From: Bacteroidia bacterium | GTDB taxonomy: Bacteria > Bacteroidota > Bacteroidia > Cytophagales > Cyclobacteriaceae | NCBI GenBank assembly: GCA_030430675.1 | Contig: JAUIKU010000002.1 | Coordinates: 1-63,789, forward strand | Reading direction: 5' to 3' | Length of the DNA: 63,789 bases | Part shown: one piece after another, positions 42,382-51,578 of the stretch | How the letters are laid out: each line of letters opens with the position of its first letter | How positions within the stretch are numbered: the first letter of the stretch is position 1 | Notes under the pieces: model-generated | What the model was told of the DNA's origin: nothing | What the model saw: the letters and a program-made list of their open reading frames with translations, nothing else | The model's database searches: none | Translations under genes and position numbers: made by a program

Positions 42382-43183
42382 CAGTCGATCTGAACAGGCT
42401 GGTCAGACCGATCTGATACAATTCCGCTAAAGCACCACTAGCCTTCCAGGCCTGGCGTAGGGAACTTTTTCCAGTTGTTTTTATTTCCAGAATTAGCGCA
42501 CTGTTGATGGCACCAAGGAATTGTCCCTGTGAATCCACTACGGGTATTTGACTGCTGTCAGGCCAACTTCTTCCTTCAAGCAAATTTTCAGATATTCTGG
42601 TGTCTGCCAGAAGACTGGGTGGCGGAGGTTTCATAATAGCTGCAACCCTGGTTCTGCTATCGCTAGTGGCAATGAGGTCCTGCATAGAAAGATATCCTTT
42701 CAGTATTCTTTCATTATCCAGTACCGGGACGTAATTGCCCAGGGACTGAGTACAGGTTTTTACCCGCTCCAGGGCCTCTGATGCCATCAAATGGTGGTTA
42801 AGGGTGAAAATGGCCGGATCGATGTAGGCGCCGATGGTGTCTTTGGGAAAGCTCAATGCACTTCGCATCTCCATTATCTTGTCGGAATCGGTAGTTTGCA
42901 ACAACCTTTCCCGGCTTTCCTGGTCCATGGGTCGAAGTATGGCTGCCGCAATATTTACCGGAAGCGCATTCATTATTTTGGATGCTGTTTCCACATCTAG
43001 TTTTTTGAGTAAATGACCGGATTGAAAAACGTCCATTAATGAGAACAATCTGGAGGTAATATGTGCCGGCAATTGAACAGCTAGCCGGATGATTTCGTCT
43101 TCGGTACTTTTTTCCACCAGACCGACCGCTTCCCTGGTATGGTTAATTACAAAGTTTTCCAGCAGCTTATCTTCACTTTGCAT
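42374..43183 (-). CDS. Soluble MgtE-like regulatory protein (MgtE_N plus CBS pair, no channel)
   Basis: 269 residues, no membrane segment. Residues about 15-120 resemble the MgtE N-terminal superhelical domain (LPAHITSRLFSLMD, HLLKKLDVETASKIMNALP), followed by a CBS-like pair (about 130-250; SLGNYVPVLDNERILKGYLSM and SQIPVVDSQGQFLGAIN). The channel half is entirely missing and the gene is not broken, since it ends in a stop that overlaps the mgtE start. The design suggests a stand-alone sensor that pairs with the cytosolic domains of MgtE or with the MscS protein encoded just upstream (2-base gap). A role as regulatory subunit is an inference; a decayed paralogue is the alternative. Confidence 0.82.
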   Translation of the reverse strand: MQSEDKLLENFVINHTREAVGLVEKSTEDEIIRLAVQLPAHITSRLFSLMDVFQSGHLLKKLDVETASKIMNALPVNIAAAILRPMDQESRERLLQTTDSDKIMEMRSALSFPKDTIGAYIDPAIFTLNHHLMASEALERVKTCTQSLGNYVPVLDNERILKGYLSMQDLIATSDSRTRVAAIMKPPPPSLLADTRISENLLEGRSWPDSSQIPVVDSQGQFLGAINSALILEIKTTGKSSLRQAWKASGALAELYQIGLTSLFRSTDE

Positions 43184-43185
43184 GA

Positions 43186-44001
43186 CTATTGATCTTTCAG
43201 CAATTCAGATTTTTCTTCATTGAAATTCTTGGCCGGTACCGTAACGATACCAGTCCCGGTTTTTATATGTACTTCCGTGGCAGTGATTTTAACAATTGTT
43301 CCCTCAATATTTCCGATTCGCACCGGATCTCCTTCCCGATATGACTTTTGCAGGTAGAAGGACCCTAAGATATTGCTGACAGAGGTGCTGGCACCAAGAC
43401 CAAACGCCAGTGCTGCCCCAAACAGCAATGCGGCAATGATAATGGTAACCAGGTTGGTAAGAAATAATATATCGATACCAACTTGATTAATTGCGATCAC
43501 AGAAGCTACGAACATAATCACAAACTGCACCAGTTTTCTCACATGGTCTCCCTTGGGGATCCCGGCTTTTATTATACTGGAGCTCATCAAATCTCCTACC
43601 AGCCGTCCAATAATAATGCCTGCAAAAATAATTATGATGGCCGCTAATATATTGGGGAGGTAACCCAGCAAGGCATTGAACCAGGTGGTTAAAATAGACA
43701 GCCCCAGAAGTTGAGTGATCATCGCTAGTGCCAGCAATATTATTATCCAGAATATGGTATTGGCGATTATCCTGGCAGTTCCGTTAAGGTCAACCTTTAA
43801 CAGGCGATTCTGCAACCTGGAGTTGACCTGGCGATCGAGATAGCGGATAAACCGGGTTACCAGATTTCTGGCAACAACCGCTAATATCCACCCCGCCAGG
43901 GCTATTACCAACCCCACTACCAATTTTGGAAAGATATCAACGGACCCGGCGATCAACTGCCGGGTTAACTCTTGAAATTGCTCTGTCAGGGAACTGTTCA
44001 T
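43186..44001 (-). CDS. MscS-type ion channel family protein (CmpX/TM-helix type)
   Basis: 271 residues. Hydrophobic helices at about 25-45, 78-100, 107-128 and 143-200 include duplicated Gly-rich TM-helix repeats, and the pore-like helix reads FGAALAFGLGASTSVSNILGS. The short beta domain has YREGDPVRIGNIEGTIVKIT and VTVPAKNF. The large C-terminal alpha/beta domain of canonical MscS is missing, as in CmpX-type small channels. It is first in a three-gene unit with the soluble MgtE-like gene (2 bases away) and mgtE, and diverges from rimK across 210 bases. It probably responds to membrane tension or ionic stress; the coupling to Mg2+ uptake is suggested by gene order. Confidence 0.85.
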   Translation of the reverse strand: MNSSLTEQFQELTRQLIAGSVDIFPKLVVGLVIALAGWILAVVARNLVTRFIRYLDRQVNSRLQNRLLKVDLNGTARIIANTIFWIIILLALAMITQLLGLSILTTWFNALLGYLPNILAAIIIIFAGIIIGRLVGDLMSSSIIKAGIPKGDHVRKLVQFVIMFVASVIAINQVGIDILFLTNLVTIIIAALLFGAALAFGLGASTSVSNILGSFYLQKSYREGDPVRIGNIEGTIVKITATEVHIKTGTGIVTVPAKNFNEEKSELLKDQ

Positions 44002-44211
44002 AATAATATAAGATACTAATCTTTTGGTTATCTACCATTGGCTGAAACCTTAAAATATTGTGTAGGTAAAGTTTGAAGATTTGATTGCGATTGGTTTGAT
44101 GGAACATGCATCTTTTAGTAAATTGTTTAGCTCACCGTTCCATAGAGCAGGCAGGTATTCTATTCCGGCTCTATCCGATGATAGTATAACTTTCAATTCA
44201 ATTAAGTGTTT

Positions 44212-45120
44212 ATGAATATTGCAGTTCTTTCCCGAAATCCCGATCTCTACTCCACCCGCAGATTGATCGAGGCAATCAAAAATAGGGGGCACAATGGCAG
44301 GGTAGTTGACCACCTCAATTGTGATATCATTATGGATGAAGATGGCCCCTCTATATACTATGAGGGAAAGTCCTTGAATAATATTGATGCTATTATACCC
44401 AGGATTGGTGCATCGGTAACATTCTATGGTTCTGCAGTGGTACGGCAGTTTGAGATGATGAAAATTTTTAGTACGGTAGATTCTTTGGCAATTACCAGGT
44501 CCAGAGATAAATTAAGAAGTTTACAGATCCTTTCCAGGTCAGGTGTGGGGATGCCTAAAACAGCCTTCACAAATTTCAGCAAACAGGAAAATAAAGTTTT
44601 AAAACACATTGGAGAGGCCCCGGTAGTGATAAAATTGTTAGAGGGTACTCAGGGATTGGGAGTAATTTTGGCCGAAACCAATAAAGCCGCAAAGTCCGTG
44701 GTGGAAGCTTTTGAGAGTTTAAATACCCGGGTAATACTGCAGGAGTTTATCGCAGAGGCAGGAGGATCCGACATAAGAATATTTATTGTGGATGGAGAGG
44801 TAGTAGGGTCCATGAAGAGGCAAGGCGCCGAAGGAGAGTTTCGTTCCAATTTGCATCGAGGTGGTAAAGCCACTACTATCAAATTGAGTAGAGCAGAAAA
44901 GGCCACGGCTTTAAAAGCCGCCAAATGTATGGGACTGGCTATAGCAGGAGTGGATTTGTTACAATCGAAAAGGGGACCCATGGTGTTGGAAGTAAATTCC
45001 AGTCCCGGCCTGGAGGGGATTGAAACGGCCACCGGTGCAGATATTGCTTCCAAGATCGTTGAGTACATAGAAAGATCGACCGCCAAAAAGAGAATGCCCA
45101 AAGATAGAATTAAAGCATGA
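44212..45120 (+). CDS. rimK: RimK-type ATP-grasp ligase (alpha-L-glutamate ligase)
   Basis: 302 residues from the ATG at 44212; a GTG two codons earlier is possible. It is very similar in layout to E. coli RimK: N-terminal [18 protein letters not shown], then [15 protein letters not shown], the ATP-grasp core [18 protein letters not shown] and the Mg2+-binding C-terminal block [14 protein letters not shown]. RimK adds glutamates to the C-terminus of ribosomal protein S6 and can make poly-glutamate in vitro. The next gene encodes an M14-type deacylase, a pairing known from other rimK loci. The third usual partner, the RimB-type protease-like protein, is not present here. Confidence 0.93.
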   Translation: MNIAVLSRNPDLYSTRRLIEAIKNRGHNGRVVDHLNCDIIMDEDGPSIYYEGKSLNNIDAIIPRIGASVTFYGSAVVRQFEMMKIFSTVDSLAITRSRDKLRSLQILSRSGVGMPKTAFTNFSKQENKVLKHIGEAPVVIKLLEGTQGLGVILAETNKAAKSVVEAFESLNTRVILQEFIAEAGGSDIRIFIVDGEVVGSMKRQGAEGEFRSNLHRGGKATTIKLSRAEKATALKAAKCMGLAIAGVDLLQSKRGPMVLEVNSSPGLEGIETATGADIASKIVEYIERSTAKKRMPKDRIKA

Positions 45121-45166
45121 TGACCTCCGACGCTTTGCAGGATTTGGCTTGTTGCTTTTTGTTGAT

Positions 45167-46120
45167 ATGAGGAAAAATCGCAAGCTCCGGGTTGGAGGAA
45201 ATGATCTAAAACCCAATACCAGTTTTCAGGTAAGCTTGGATATTGCCAGGCTGCCTTCCAGAACCCCAATTGAGATTCCGGTATTTGTTTCCTCTGGTAG
45301 TACCGTAGGACCGGTGATATTGCTGCTGGCCGGATTACATGGTGATGAAGTCAACAGTGTTGAAATCATACGTAGTTTGATGGAACAGGGATTGAATCGA
45401 CCTTTAAAGGGGACCGTTATCTGTATTCCGGTATTGAATATTTATGGTTTCATCTCATTTTCCAGAGACGTGACGGATGGTAAAGATGTCAACAGGTCAT
45501 TTCCCGGAACCCTCAATGGTTCCCTGGCCAGTCGTATTGCCTATCACCTTAGGAAAGAGATCCTGCCGGTAGTGGATTATGTGATAGACTTTCACACCGG
45601 TGGAGCCAGCAGATCCAACTATCCTCAAGTCCGCTATCATTTTGAAGATATGGATTCGAAAACACTGGCTGATACCTTTTCCGCACCATTCATTGTCAAC
45701 TCGAAACCAATTCCCAAATCGTTGCGGCATTTATGCACTAAAATGGGCATCCCAATAATTATTTATGAGGGAGGTGAGTCGCTGAGACATGATAAATTTG
45801 CTGCTTCCGTTGGGATCCAGGGAATACTGAGGGTAATGCAATCATTTGAAATGATTCAGGCCCGGGAGTATTCTGTTGAAGCCCCCATATTAATCAGCAG
45901 AAGAAGATGGATCCGGGCCAGGAATTCGGGGATGTTTCATGTTGAGATAGGCAATGGAGATGCTGTGGTAAAGGGCCAGGTGCTGGGATTTATCACCGAC
46001 CCGTTTGCAGACTTCAAAGTGAAGATAAAAGCACCTGCCGAAGGAATGGTGATCGGAGTAAACAACAGCCCCATCGTCAATCGGGGAGATGCTTTGGTTC
46101 ATCTGGGATTCAGATCTTAG
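45167..46120 (+). CDS. Succinylglutamate desuccinylase/aspartoacylase family (M14-type) hydrolase
   Basis: 317 residues from the ATG at 45167; a TTG at 45149 is an alternative. Zinc ligands of the M14/AstE fold are visible: His and Glu in LAGLHGDEVNS, and the later His in VIDFHTGGASRSNYPQ, with the conserved DVNRSFPG arginine block. The catalytic Glu lies in IIYEGGES near 205. The C-terminal domain is a beta barrel with a lipoyl-like GMVIGVNNSPIVNRGD loop. The family cleaves N-acyl or amide bonds of acidic amino acids. Placed 46 bases after rimK, it may trim or recycle glutamate-containing products, an inference from linkage. True AstE activity is unlikely, as no arginine-succinyl genes are present. 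Confidence 0.85.
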   Translation: MRKNRKLRVGGNDLKPNTSFQVSLDIARLPSRTPIEIPVFVSSGSTVGPVILLLAGLHGDEVNSVEIIRSLMEQGLNRPLKGTVICIPVLNIYGFISFSRDVTDGKDVNRSFPGTLNGSLASRIAYHLRKEILPVVDYVIDFHTGGASRSNYPQVRYHFEDMDSKTLADTFSAPFIVNSKPIPKSLRHLCTKMGIPIIIYEGGESLRHDKFAASVGIQGILRVMQSFEMIQAREYSVEAPILISRRRWIRARNSGMFHVEIGNGDAVVKGQVLGFITDPFADFKVKIKAPAEGMVIGVNNSPIVNRGDALVHLGFRS

Positions 46121-46144
46121 CTCTTAGACCTTAGATTTAAGATC
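46113..46144. terminator. Weak stem-loop spanning the convergent stops
   Basis: GATCTTA (46113-46119) pairs with TAAGATC (46138-46144), with an 18-base loop containing TTAGACCTTAG. It overlaps the stop codons of both convergent genes. The stem is short and AT-rich, so terminator function is only plausible. Confidence 0.35.
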
Positions 46145-47573
46145 AACCAAACAGTTCCATAATGGGTGCTCCCTGGCCGTCTGGTGTGGTATAGAAAGGC
46201 CTTCCTTCTATGGTGTAATGTGTTTCCGGATCAATGCCCAGTGCATGGTAAACGGACTGATGTATCTGATCGATTACCACAGTATTCTCTATGGAGGAGC
46301 AGGGCCTTTCTTCCGCGGTCTTGCCAAACACAAAACCTTTCTTTATGCCGCCACCCCACATCAGGATGGAACTGCCATCGGTAAAATGGCGGTGCATTCC
46401 GTAGAATTTTTCATCTTCAATCAAATCGGGTTGATTGACCTGGTCTTTTACCTTCAGTCCCGGACGACCTTCCATAATTGCATCACGGCTAAACTCACTG
46501 GCCATAATGATCAATGTCCGGTCCAGATGCCCGGATTGATCGAGATCTTTTATCAACTGGGCTACCGGGCGATCGATCAGATCTTTCATTCTTTTGGCTC
46601 TCAGGTGCCCGTTCTCATGAGTATCCCACCCCAGGAAAGGTTCGTATTCGGTAGATACGCTAATGAATCGTCCTCCGTTCATGGCCAGTCGTTTTGCCAA
46701 CAGACAGCCCAACCCGAACCGGCCGGTATTATACTGTTCATAACTATCCATTGGCTCACTGGACAGGTCAAATAGTTTGGCCTCAGGTGATCGCAGTAGC
46801 TGATAGGATCGTTCCATAGATCTGGCCAATGATTCCTGCTGATAGTCACTTCCCTGTTTTAGCATGGGATTCTGCTCTGCCAGTTCCCGGTATAATTTAT
46901 ATCTCGATTCGAATCTGGATAGCGACATCCCTTGTGGTGGTTGCACACTTTCCAGCCCACTGGAGGGATCGGGTATCAGGAAGGGTCCGTATTCACTGCC
47001 CAGAAATCCAGCTGAGTGAAAGGCCTTCAATTCTTCTGCCTCTCCCACGGTAAATCTTTGTCCCATGGCGATAAAAGGTGGAATTACCGGATTCAACGAT
47101 CCTTTTTCCTTGGCTATCCAGGCCCCAATATGTGGAGGCTGAACGGATTGTGGCGGTTCATAACAGGTGTGCCAGTGATACTGATGCCGGGTATGTAAGA
47201 TATGGCCCAGGTCGGCGGAGCGGTACGACCTGATTATGGTGCCTTTGTCCATTACCTGTCCGATTGCCGACAGGCCTTCACTGAAATACAGGCCGTCTAC
47301 GATAGTTGGGACTTTGGGAAAAGTACTAAGTACTCTTTTGCTTTCAACACCTTTTTCATAGGGAACATAGGCTTTGGGATCGAAGGTCTCGGTATGGGCC
47401 ATACCGCCTGCCATCCACAATAGAATTACCGTGTCCGCAGTGGCCGGCAGCACCGGAGCTTTGCTGCAGGAAGCCAGAAAGCTGGCAGAGGGAATGGTGG
47501 TGGCTGCGGCAGCCAGGCTGGCGGTGCCCATTTTCTTAATAAAGTCCCTGCGTGCGTTAAACAATTCTTTCAT
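46143..47573 (-). CDS. DUF1501 family protein (sulfatase-fold), Tat lipoprotein
   Basis: 476 residues. The N-terminus holds a twin-arginine motif (ARRDFIKKMG) and a lipobox (FLASC), indicating Tat export and lipid anchoring. The DUF1501 core has LLWMAGGMAHTETFDPK near 52, the RYRSADLGHILHTRHQYHWH-like region near 115-130, GRFISVSTEYEPFLGWDTHENGH near 300, and the C-terminal HRHFTDGSSILMWGGGI. This fold is related to alkaline phosphatase/sulfatase enzymes, but activities of DUF1501 proteins are not established. It starts 2 bases after the large cytochrome/DUF1549/DUF1553 gene. This pairing is abundant in Planctomycetes and Verrucomicrobia and less so in Bacteroidota. Confidence 0.88.
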   Translation of the reverse strand: MKELFNARRDFIKKMGTASLAAAATTIPSASFLASCSKAPVLPATADTVILLWMAGGMAHTETFDPKAYVPYEKGVESKRVLSTFPKVPTIVDGLYFSEGLSAIGQVMDKGTIIRSYRSADLGHILHTRHQYHWHTCYEPPQSVQPPHIGAWIAKEKGSLNPVIPPFIAMGQRFTVGEAEELKAFHSAGFLGSEYGPFLIPDPSSGLESVQPPQGMSLSRFESRYKLYRELAEQNPMLKQGSDYQQESLARSMERSYQLLRSPEAKLFDLSSEPMDSYEQYNTGRFGLGCLLAKRLAMNGGRFISVSTEYEPFLGWDTHENGHLRAKRMKDLIDRPVAQLIKDLDQSGHLDRTLIIMASEFSRDAIMEGRPGLKVKDQVNQPDLIEDEKFYGMHRHFTDGSSILMWGGGIKKGFVFGKTAEERPCSSIENTVVIDQIHQSVYHALGIDPETHYTIEGRPFYTTPDGQGAPIMELFG

Positions 47574-47575
47574 GA

Positions 47576-50398
47576 CTAATAGATAAATTGAAATTCAGGA
47601 GAGAGTACCATAGCCCACAACAGGTCCTGCATGGCCTCTTTTGACGGTTGCTCACCCAGGGTTTGGGTCACAGTTTTTATTTCCTTTTTACTGGGTACCC
47701 TTCCAAACGCTTTGAGATAAAGCGATTCCGCCAACTCCTCGTTTTCCAGGTTGTTCTGTGAGAGCCATCGTTCCGCCCCGTCTTTAAGTACTTCATTAAA
47801 GTAGGCCCCATTGGTTAGCTCCAATGCCTGTAACAGGGTGGCCTGGTCTGCCCTGGTGGTAGCCACATTTTCCCTGCTGGGCCTTCCCAGCGCCTTCATA
47901 AAGGGATGTTGCCTCACTAGGCTGGCCCGGGCAAAGGGACGCTCTGATTCCTGAAATGACAGGGTAACTAACCGGTCCCAGTGTTTTGATCCGTAATTTC
48001 TAACCTTACTCCAATTGTCATCTTCAAAATTCAGGGTCATCCATTCCGGTGGCGGTGATTTATCGGTGCTTTTCCAGTCGGTATTGGAGGTTACCAATAA
48101 GGTATCGCCGTTTTGTTGAATGATACGCAGCGCCAGTAATATGCCGGCCGGGTTGGCAATGCTTCCCTCATTAACACCTTTGATAGCAATGATGTTTTTT
48201 TCCGGATTCAACCTGTCGGCAATCTCAAGTTTGCTGACCTTTCGCCAGTCATTGCCCTGTGCCAGGGATTCGCCGTTCAGGAACAATTCGAATGAATGGT
48301 CCACCGACAGCAGCAGACTGGCCTGACTGGCCGGTTGATTTTTCAGGTCAAATACATAGCGAAAGTACCGTTCTCCCGGCTCCGGCAGCACATCTCGGTC
48401 GAATTTTATTTCACGATGCCAGATACGGCTGGTGGAAAATTCTTCCTGGACGGGGCTATAGGCTGTTGCGTAATAGACAGGAGCGGCAATCTGACTGAGG
48501 GCATCGGTAAATTGCTCTGCTGTCAACCTGCGGGGAACAGGGCCTTCAAAAACGTACTTGCCGGAAGCTAACTTGGCCACATCATCATACCCTACTGCTG
48601 GCAGCTGATATGCCCGGGAAGTGATAATGATCTTGATCAAATGTTTCAAGTCGTATCCTGACTCTCTGAAATCTGCCGCCAGCCAATCCAATAGTGCCGC
48701 ATCCCAGGGTGGCTGGTCCATTTCATCTACCGGTTCAACCAATCCCCGACCCAGCAGTTTTTTCCAGACCCTGTTGGTAACTGTCCGGTACAAGCGGCCG
48801 TTTTCCGGTTTGGTAATCACTTGTGACAGCTTTTCCAGCCTGCCCCTGATACTATCGGCTTCTACCGATCCCAATTCCGAATAAAGGAACGCGGGTTTGG
48901 CGAACTTACCCAAAGGTTGGTCGCACCGGTTCAGTTCCAGTGCTGAATCAGCAAAAATAGCGGCAAATCCATAGGCCTGCTCTAAAGTGAGGTTACTTAC
49001 AAAGCTATTGTGGCAAGAGGCGCATTTCAGGTTCATACCCATCAGGGACTGGCTGATGTTCTGAGCCGCCTGCATTTCGGGGCTTTGACTGGAATTCACG
49101 ACACCACGCCATTTTATGCCTTTGATAAACCCTTCCGAATCCGCCGTGGGATTGACCAGTTCCTGTACCATAAGGTCGTAGGGTTTGTTATCCAAAAGCG
49201 AATGATAAAGCCAATCTGTAATCTGCTTGCGACCTCCGGTAATAAACCCGGTGCCTGAATAATCATTGCGCAGCAAATCATTCCAAAAGCTCAACCAGTG
49301 CTGGGTGTAATTGTGATGGTCGTTCAAAAGCTGGTCTACCAGTTTTTCTCTTTTGTCTTTCTCCTGATCCATACGGAAATCAGCTACCTGTTCCGGTGTG
49401 GGTAGCAGCCCTATGATATCGAGATACGCTCTTCTAATAAACGTCTGATCATCAACTACATGTGGCCAGTTAATGCGATTGTTGCTAAAATAACTGTCCA
49501 CCAATTTATCTACCGGGTGACCGAGTGATGGCGACTCCGGTAAAGCCGGTTTGGCCAGTGCCAATGGCGCTTCCGGAAACACCTGTAAAGCCCGGTCGGC
49601 CCAATAGGCTCCCTGGTCTATCCATAGTTTGATGAGGGCAATCTGGTGATCCTTCAACACCTTGCCCTTTTTTGGCATTACCTCGTCATGGTCAGCAGGC
49701 AGTGAAACCCTGCGATAAAGTTCACTATTGGCAGAGGATCCCGCAACAATGATTTCGCCGGATTCGCCCCCCTGATAAACGCCTCTTTTGTGCTCCAGAA
49801 TTAATTCACCTTTTTGCTTGTTTTCACTGTGACACTGATAACAATTGCGGGCAAAGATAGCGCGTACTTCCAGGTTTAGCCGTTCCAGGTGCATTTCGGA
49901 ATAGCTATCCATTTGATTCAGTTCTGCCAGCAAGTCAGCAGAGCCCTGGTGATCATAGCTGTCTTCCTGCTGGTAGAACACCTCCGTGAGGAAGTCTTCC
50001 CCGTGTGTCAGACTGGCCCCCAGATGACTGGCTATGGTAAGAAACGATACTGTGATAAACAGGGCCATACGATAAGGGATAAGACTGGATAGTGTGCCTT
50101 TTTCAGTGAACCTCAGCAGTACCGCACAGGCAACGGCAGTGGCTGCAGTGGTTATACCCCAATTCTGATGCGACTGGACCAGAGTACCCTGGTAGTCATT
50201 GTAAGTACCCAGGAACCATCCCAATATGGCGGAAGCTACCGCAGAAGCTGCACCCAGCATCACCATCCAGTTGATACCCTGCCGTAAACCCGCTCTTTTT
50301 CCACCTACGGTTAGAAGCTCTAAAATAAAAGCTACCACCAGTAACCCGATGGGAAAATGTACCATCAACGGATGCAATCTGCCGATAAATAGTTCCAT
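47576..50398 (-). CDS. Planctomycete-type cytochrome c with DUF1549 and DUF1553 domains, membrane-anchored
   Basis: 940 residues. Residues 1-120 carry four hydrophobic helices (DUF2231-like, starting LHPLMVHFPIGLLVVAF). A PSCyt1-type heme domain (about 180-265) has CYQCH and the MPKKGKVLKDHQIALIKLWIDQGAYW motif. DUF1549 (about 300-500) carries a second CASCH site. A beta-sandwich insertion (about 660-780) and the DUF1553 domain (from about 800, with split elements near 560) complete it. The protein is likely a periplasm-facing redox enzyme attached to the inner membrane, working with the DUF1501 partner 2 bases downstream. Substrate is unknown; a link to breakdown of sulfated or methylated glycans has been proposed for such pairs but cannot be shown here. 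Confidence 0.88.
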   Translation of the reverse strand: MELFIGRLHPLMVHFPIGLLVVAFILELLTVGGKRAGLRQGINWMVMLGAASAVASAILGWFLGTYNDYQGTLVQSHQNWGITTAATAVACAVLLRFTEKGTLSSLIPYRMALFITVSFLTIASHLGASLTHGEDFLTEVFYQQEDSYDHQGSADLLAELNQMDSYSEMHLERLNLEVRAIFARNCYQCHSENKQKGELILEHKRGVYQGGESGEIIVAGSSANSELYRRVSLPADHDEVMPKKGKVLKDHQIALIKLWIDQGAYWADRALQVFPEAPLALAKPALPESPSLGHPVDKLVDSYFSNNRINWPHVVDDQTFIRRAYLDIIGLLPTPEQVADFRMDQEKDKREKLVDQLLNDHHNYTQHWLSFWNDLLRNDYSGTGFITGGRKQITDWLYHSLLDNKPYDLMVQELVNPTADSEGFIKGIKWRGVVNSSQSPEMQAAQNISQSLMGMNLKCASCHNSFVSNLTLEQAYGFAAIFADSALELNRCDQPLGKFAKPAFLYSELGSVEADSIRGRLEKLSQVITKPENGRLYRTVTNRVWKKLLGRGLVEPVDEMDQPPWDAALLDWLAADFRESGYDLKHLIKIIITSRAYQLPAVGYDDVAKLASGKYVFEGPVPRRLTAEQFTDALSQIAAPVYYATAYSPVQEEFSTSRIWHREIKFDRDVLPEPGERYFRYVFDLKNQPASQASLLLSVDHSFELFLNGESLAQGNDWRKVSKLEIADRLNPEKNIIAIKGVNEGSIANPAGILLALRIIQQNGDTLLVTSNTDWKSTDKSPPPEWMTLNFEDDNWSKVRNYGSKHWDRLVTLSFQESERPFARASLVRQHPFMKALGRPSRENVATTRADQATLLQALELTNGAYFNEVLKDGAERWLSQNNLENEELAESLYLKAFGRVPSKKEIKTVTQTLGEQPSKEAMQDLLWAMVLSPEFQFIY

Positions 50399-50537
50399 TT
50401 ATTTATGATTCAGCTTTGTTAAAAATAACAGATTAATTTGATTATTTGAGCAATCGAGAAAGAGGAACTATCAGATATTTGATGTCAGGAGCTGTCGACC
50501 GGCAGCAATTTCTTCCCTTTTTATTAACTTGAAAGTG

Positions 50538-51569
50538 ATGAAAGCCATGGTACTGTCGGAACTGGTTCAATTACAGCCGTCGTCCAAACCGCTGCAGTTA
50601 CGGGAGCTGCCTAAGCCACGGGCAGGTCCTGGTCAGATACTGTTAAAGGTGCATGTTTGCGGTGTATGCCATACAGAACTGGACGAGATTGAAGGAAGAA
50701 CCGCGCCTGCCATCATGCCGATGATCCTGGGACATCAAGTGGTAGGCACTGTGGCTGTATGTGGCACGAATTCTTCTATTTTCTCCAAGGGTGAAAGGGT
50801 AGGAGTAGCCTGGATATATACCGCCTGTGAAAACTGTGAGTACTGCCAAACCGGCAGAGAAAATCTTTGTTCGGAGTTTCGGGCTACCGGAAGAGATGCC
50901 TATGGTGGCTATGCCGAATATATGGTGGTTCCGGAGAGATTTGCCTACCCGGTTCCCAAATCACTGACAGATTTACAAACGGCCCCGTTGCTTTGCGCCG
51001 GAGCAATTGGTTACCGGTCACTAATGCTGACAGGAATTAGCAACGGACAGCGGTTAGGATTGACGGGGTTTGGCGCTTCTGCCCATCTGGTAATAAAAAT
51101 GGCACGCTTTAAATATCCCGATTCGAAAATCTTCGTATTCGCCCGCAATCAACAACAAAGAGCGTTTGCCAGGGAATTAGGGGCGTTCTGGGTGGGAGAT
51201 ACCGAAGAACAACCTCTGCAGTTATTGGATGCCATTATAGATACCACACCAGTGTGGTTTCCGGTAGTAAAAGCTTTGGAGTCATTAAAACCCGGTGGAA
51301 GACTGGTTATCAATGCGATAAGGAAAGAAAATTATGATCAGCAAACATTGCTGGACCTGGAGTATCACCGGCATTTGTGGATGGAAAGGGAGTTAAAAAG
51401 TGTCGCCAATATCACCAGGAAAGACGTGGTGGAGTTTCTTCAACTGGCAGCAGAAATTCCCATAGAGCCCCTGGTTAAAGAATATTCGTTAGAACAGGCC
51501 AATGAGGCATTGATCGATCTAAAATTCAAATCGGAGAAAGGGGCAAAAGTTTTAAGAATCCCTAATTAA
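50538..51569 (+). CDS. Zinc-dependent alcohol dehydrogenase family protein
   Basis: 343 residues from the ATG at 50538; a TTG three codons upstream is an alternative. It is a medium-chain dehydrogenase: catalytic zinc site with Cys in CGVCHTE, the GHQ motif near 65, and the structural zinc cluster CENCEYCQTGRENLC near 95-109. The Rossmann fold has GLTGFGASAHL, where the usual GxGxxG is altered, and FVFARNQQQRAFARELGA. It probably oxidises or reduces an alcohol/aldehyde with NAD(P). It is monocistronic, convergent on the Gfo/Idh/MocA gene with 9 bases between stops. The specific substrate cannot be predicted. Confidence 0.88.
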   Translation: MKAMVLSELVQLQPSSKPLQLRELPKPRAGPGQILLKVHVCGVCHTELDEIEGRTAPAIMPMILGHQVVGTVAVCGTNSSIFSKGERVGVAWIYTACENCEYCQTGRENLCSEFRATGRDAYGGYAEYMVVPERFAYPVPKSLTDLQTAPLLCAGAIGYRSLMLTGISNGQRLGLTGFGASAHLVIKMARFKYPDSKIFVFARNQQQRAFARELGAFWVGDTEEQPLQLLDAIIDTTPVWFPVVKALESLKPGGRLVINAIRKENYDQQTLLDLEYHRHLWMERELKSVANITRKDVVEFLQLAAEIPIEPLVKEYSLEQANEALIDLKFKSEKGAKVLRIPN

Positions 51570-51578
51570 TAATTACCT

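Noticed and set aside
45167-46120. True AstE of the arginine succinyltransferase pathway
   Set aside because: No astA, astB or astD is nearby, and linkage to rimK points to a different substrate.
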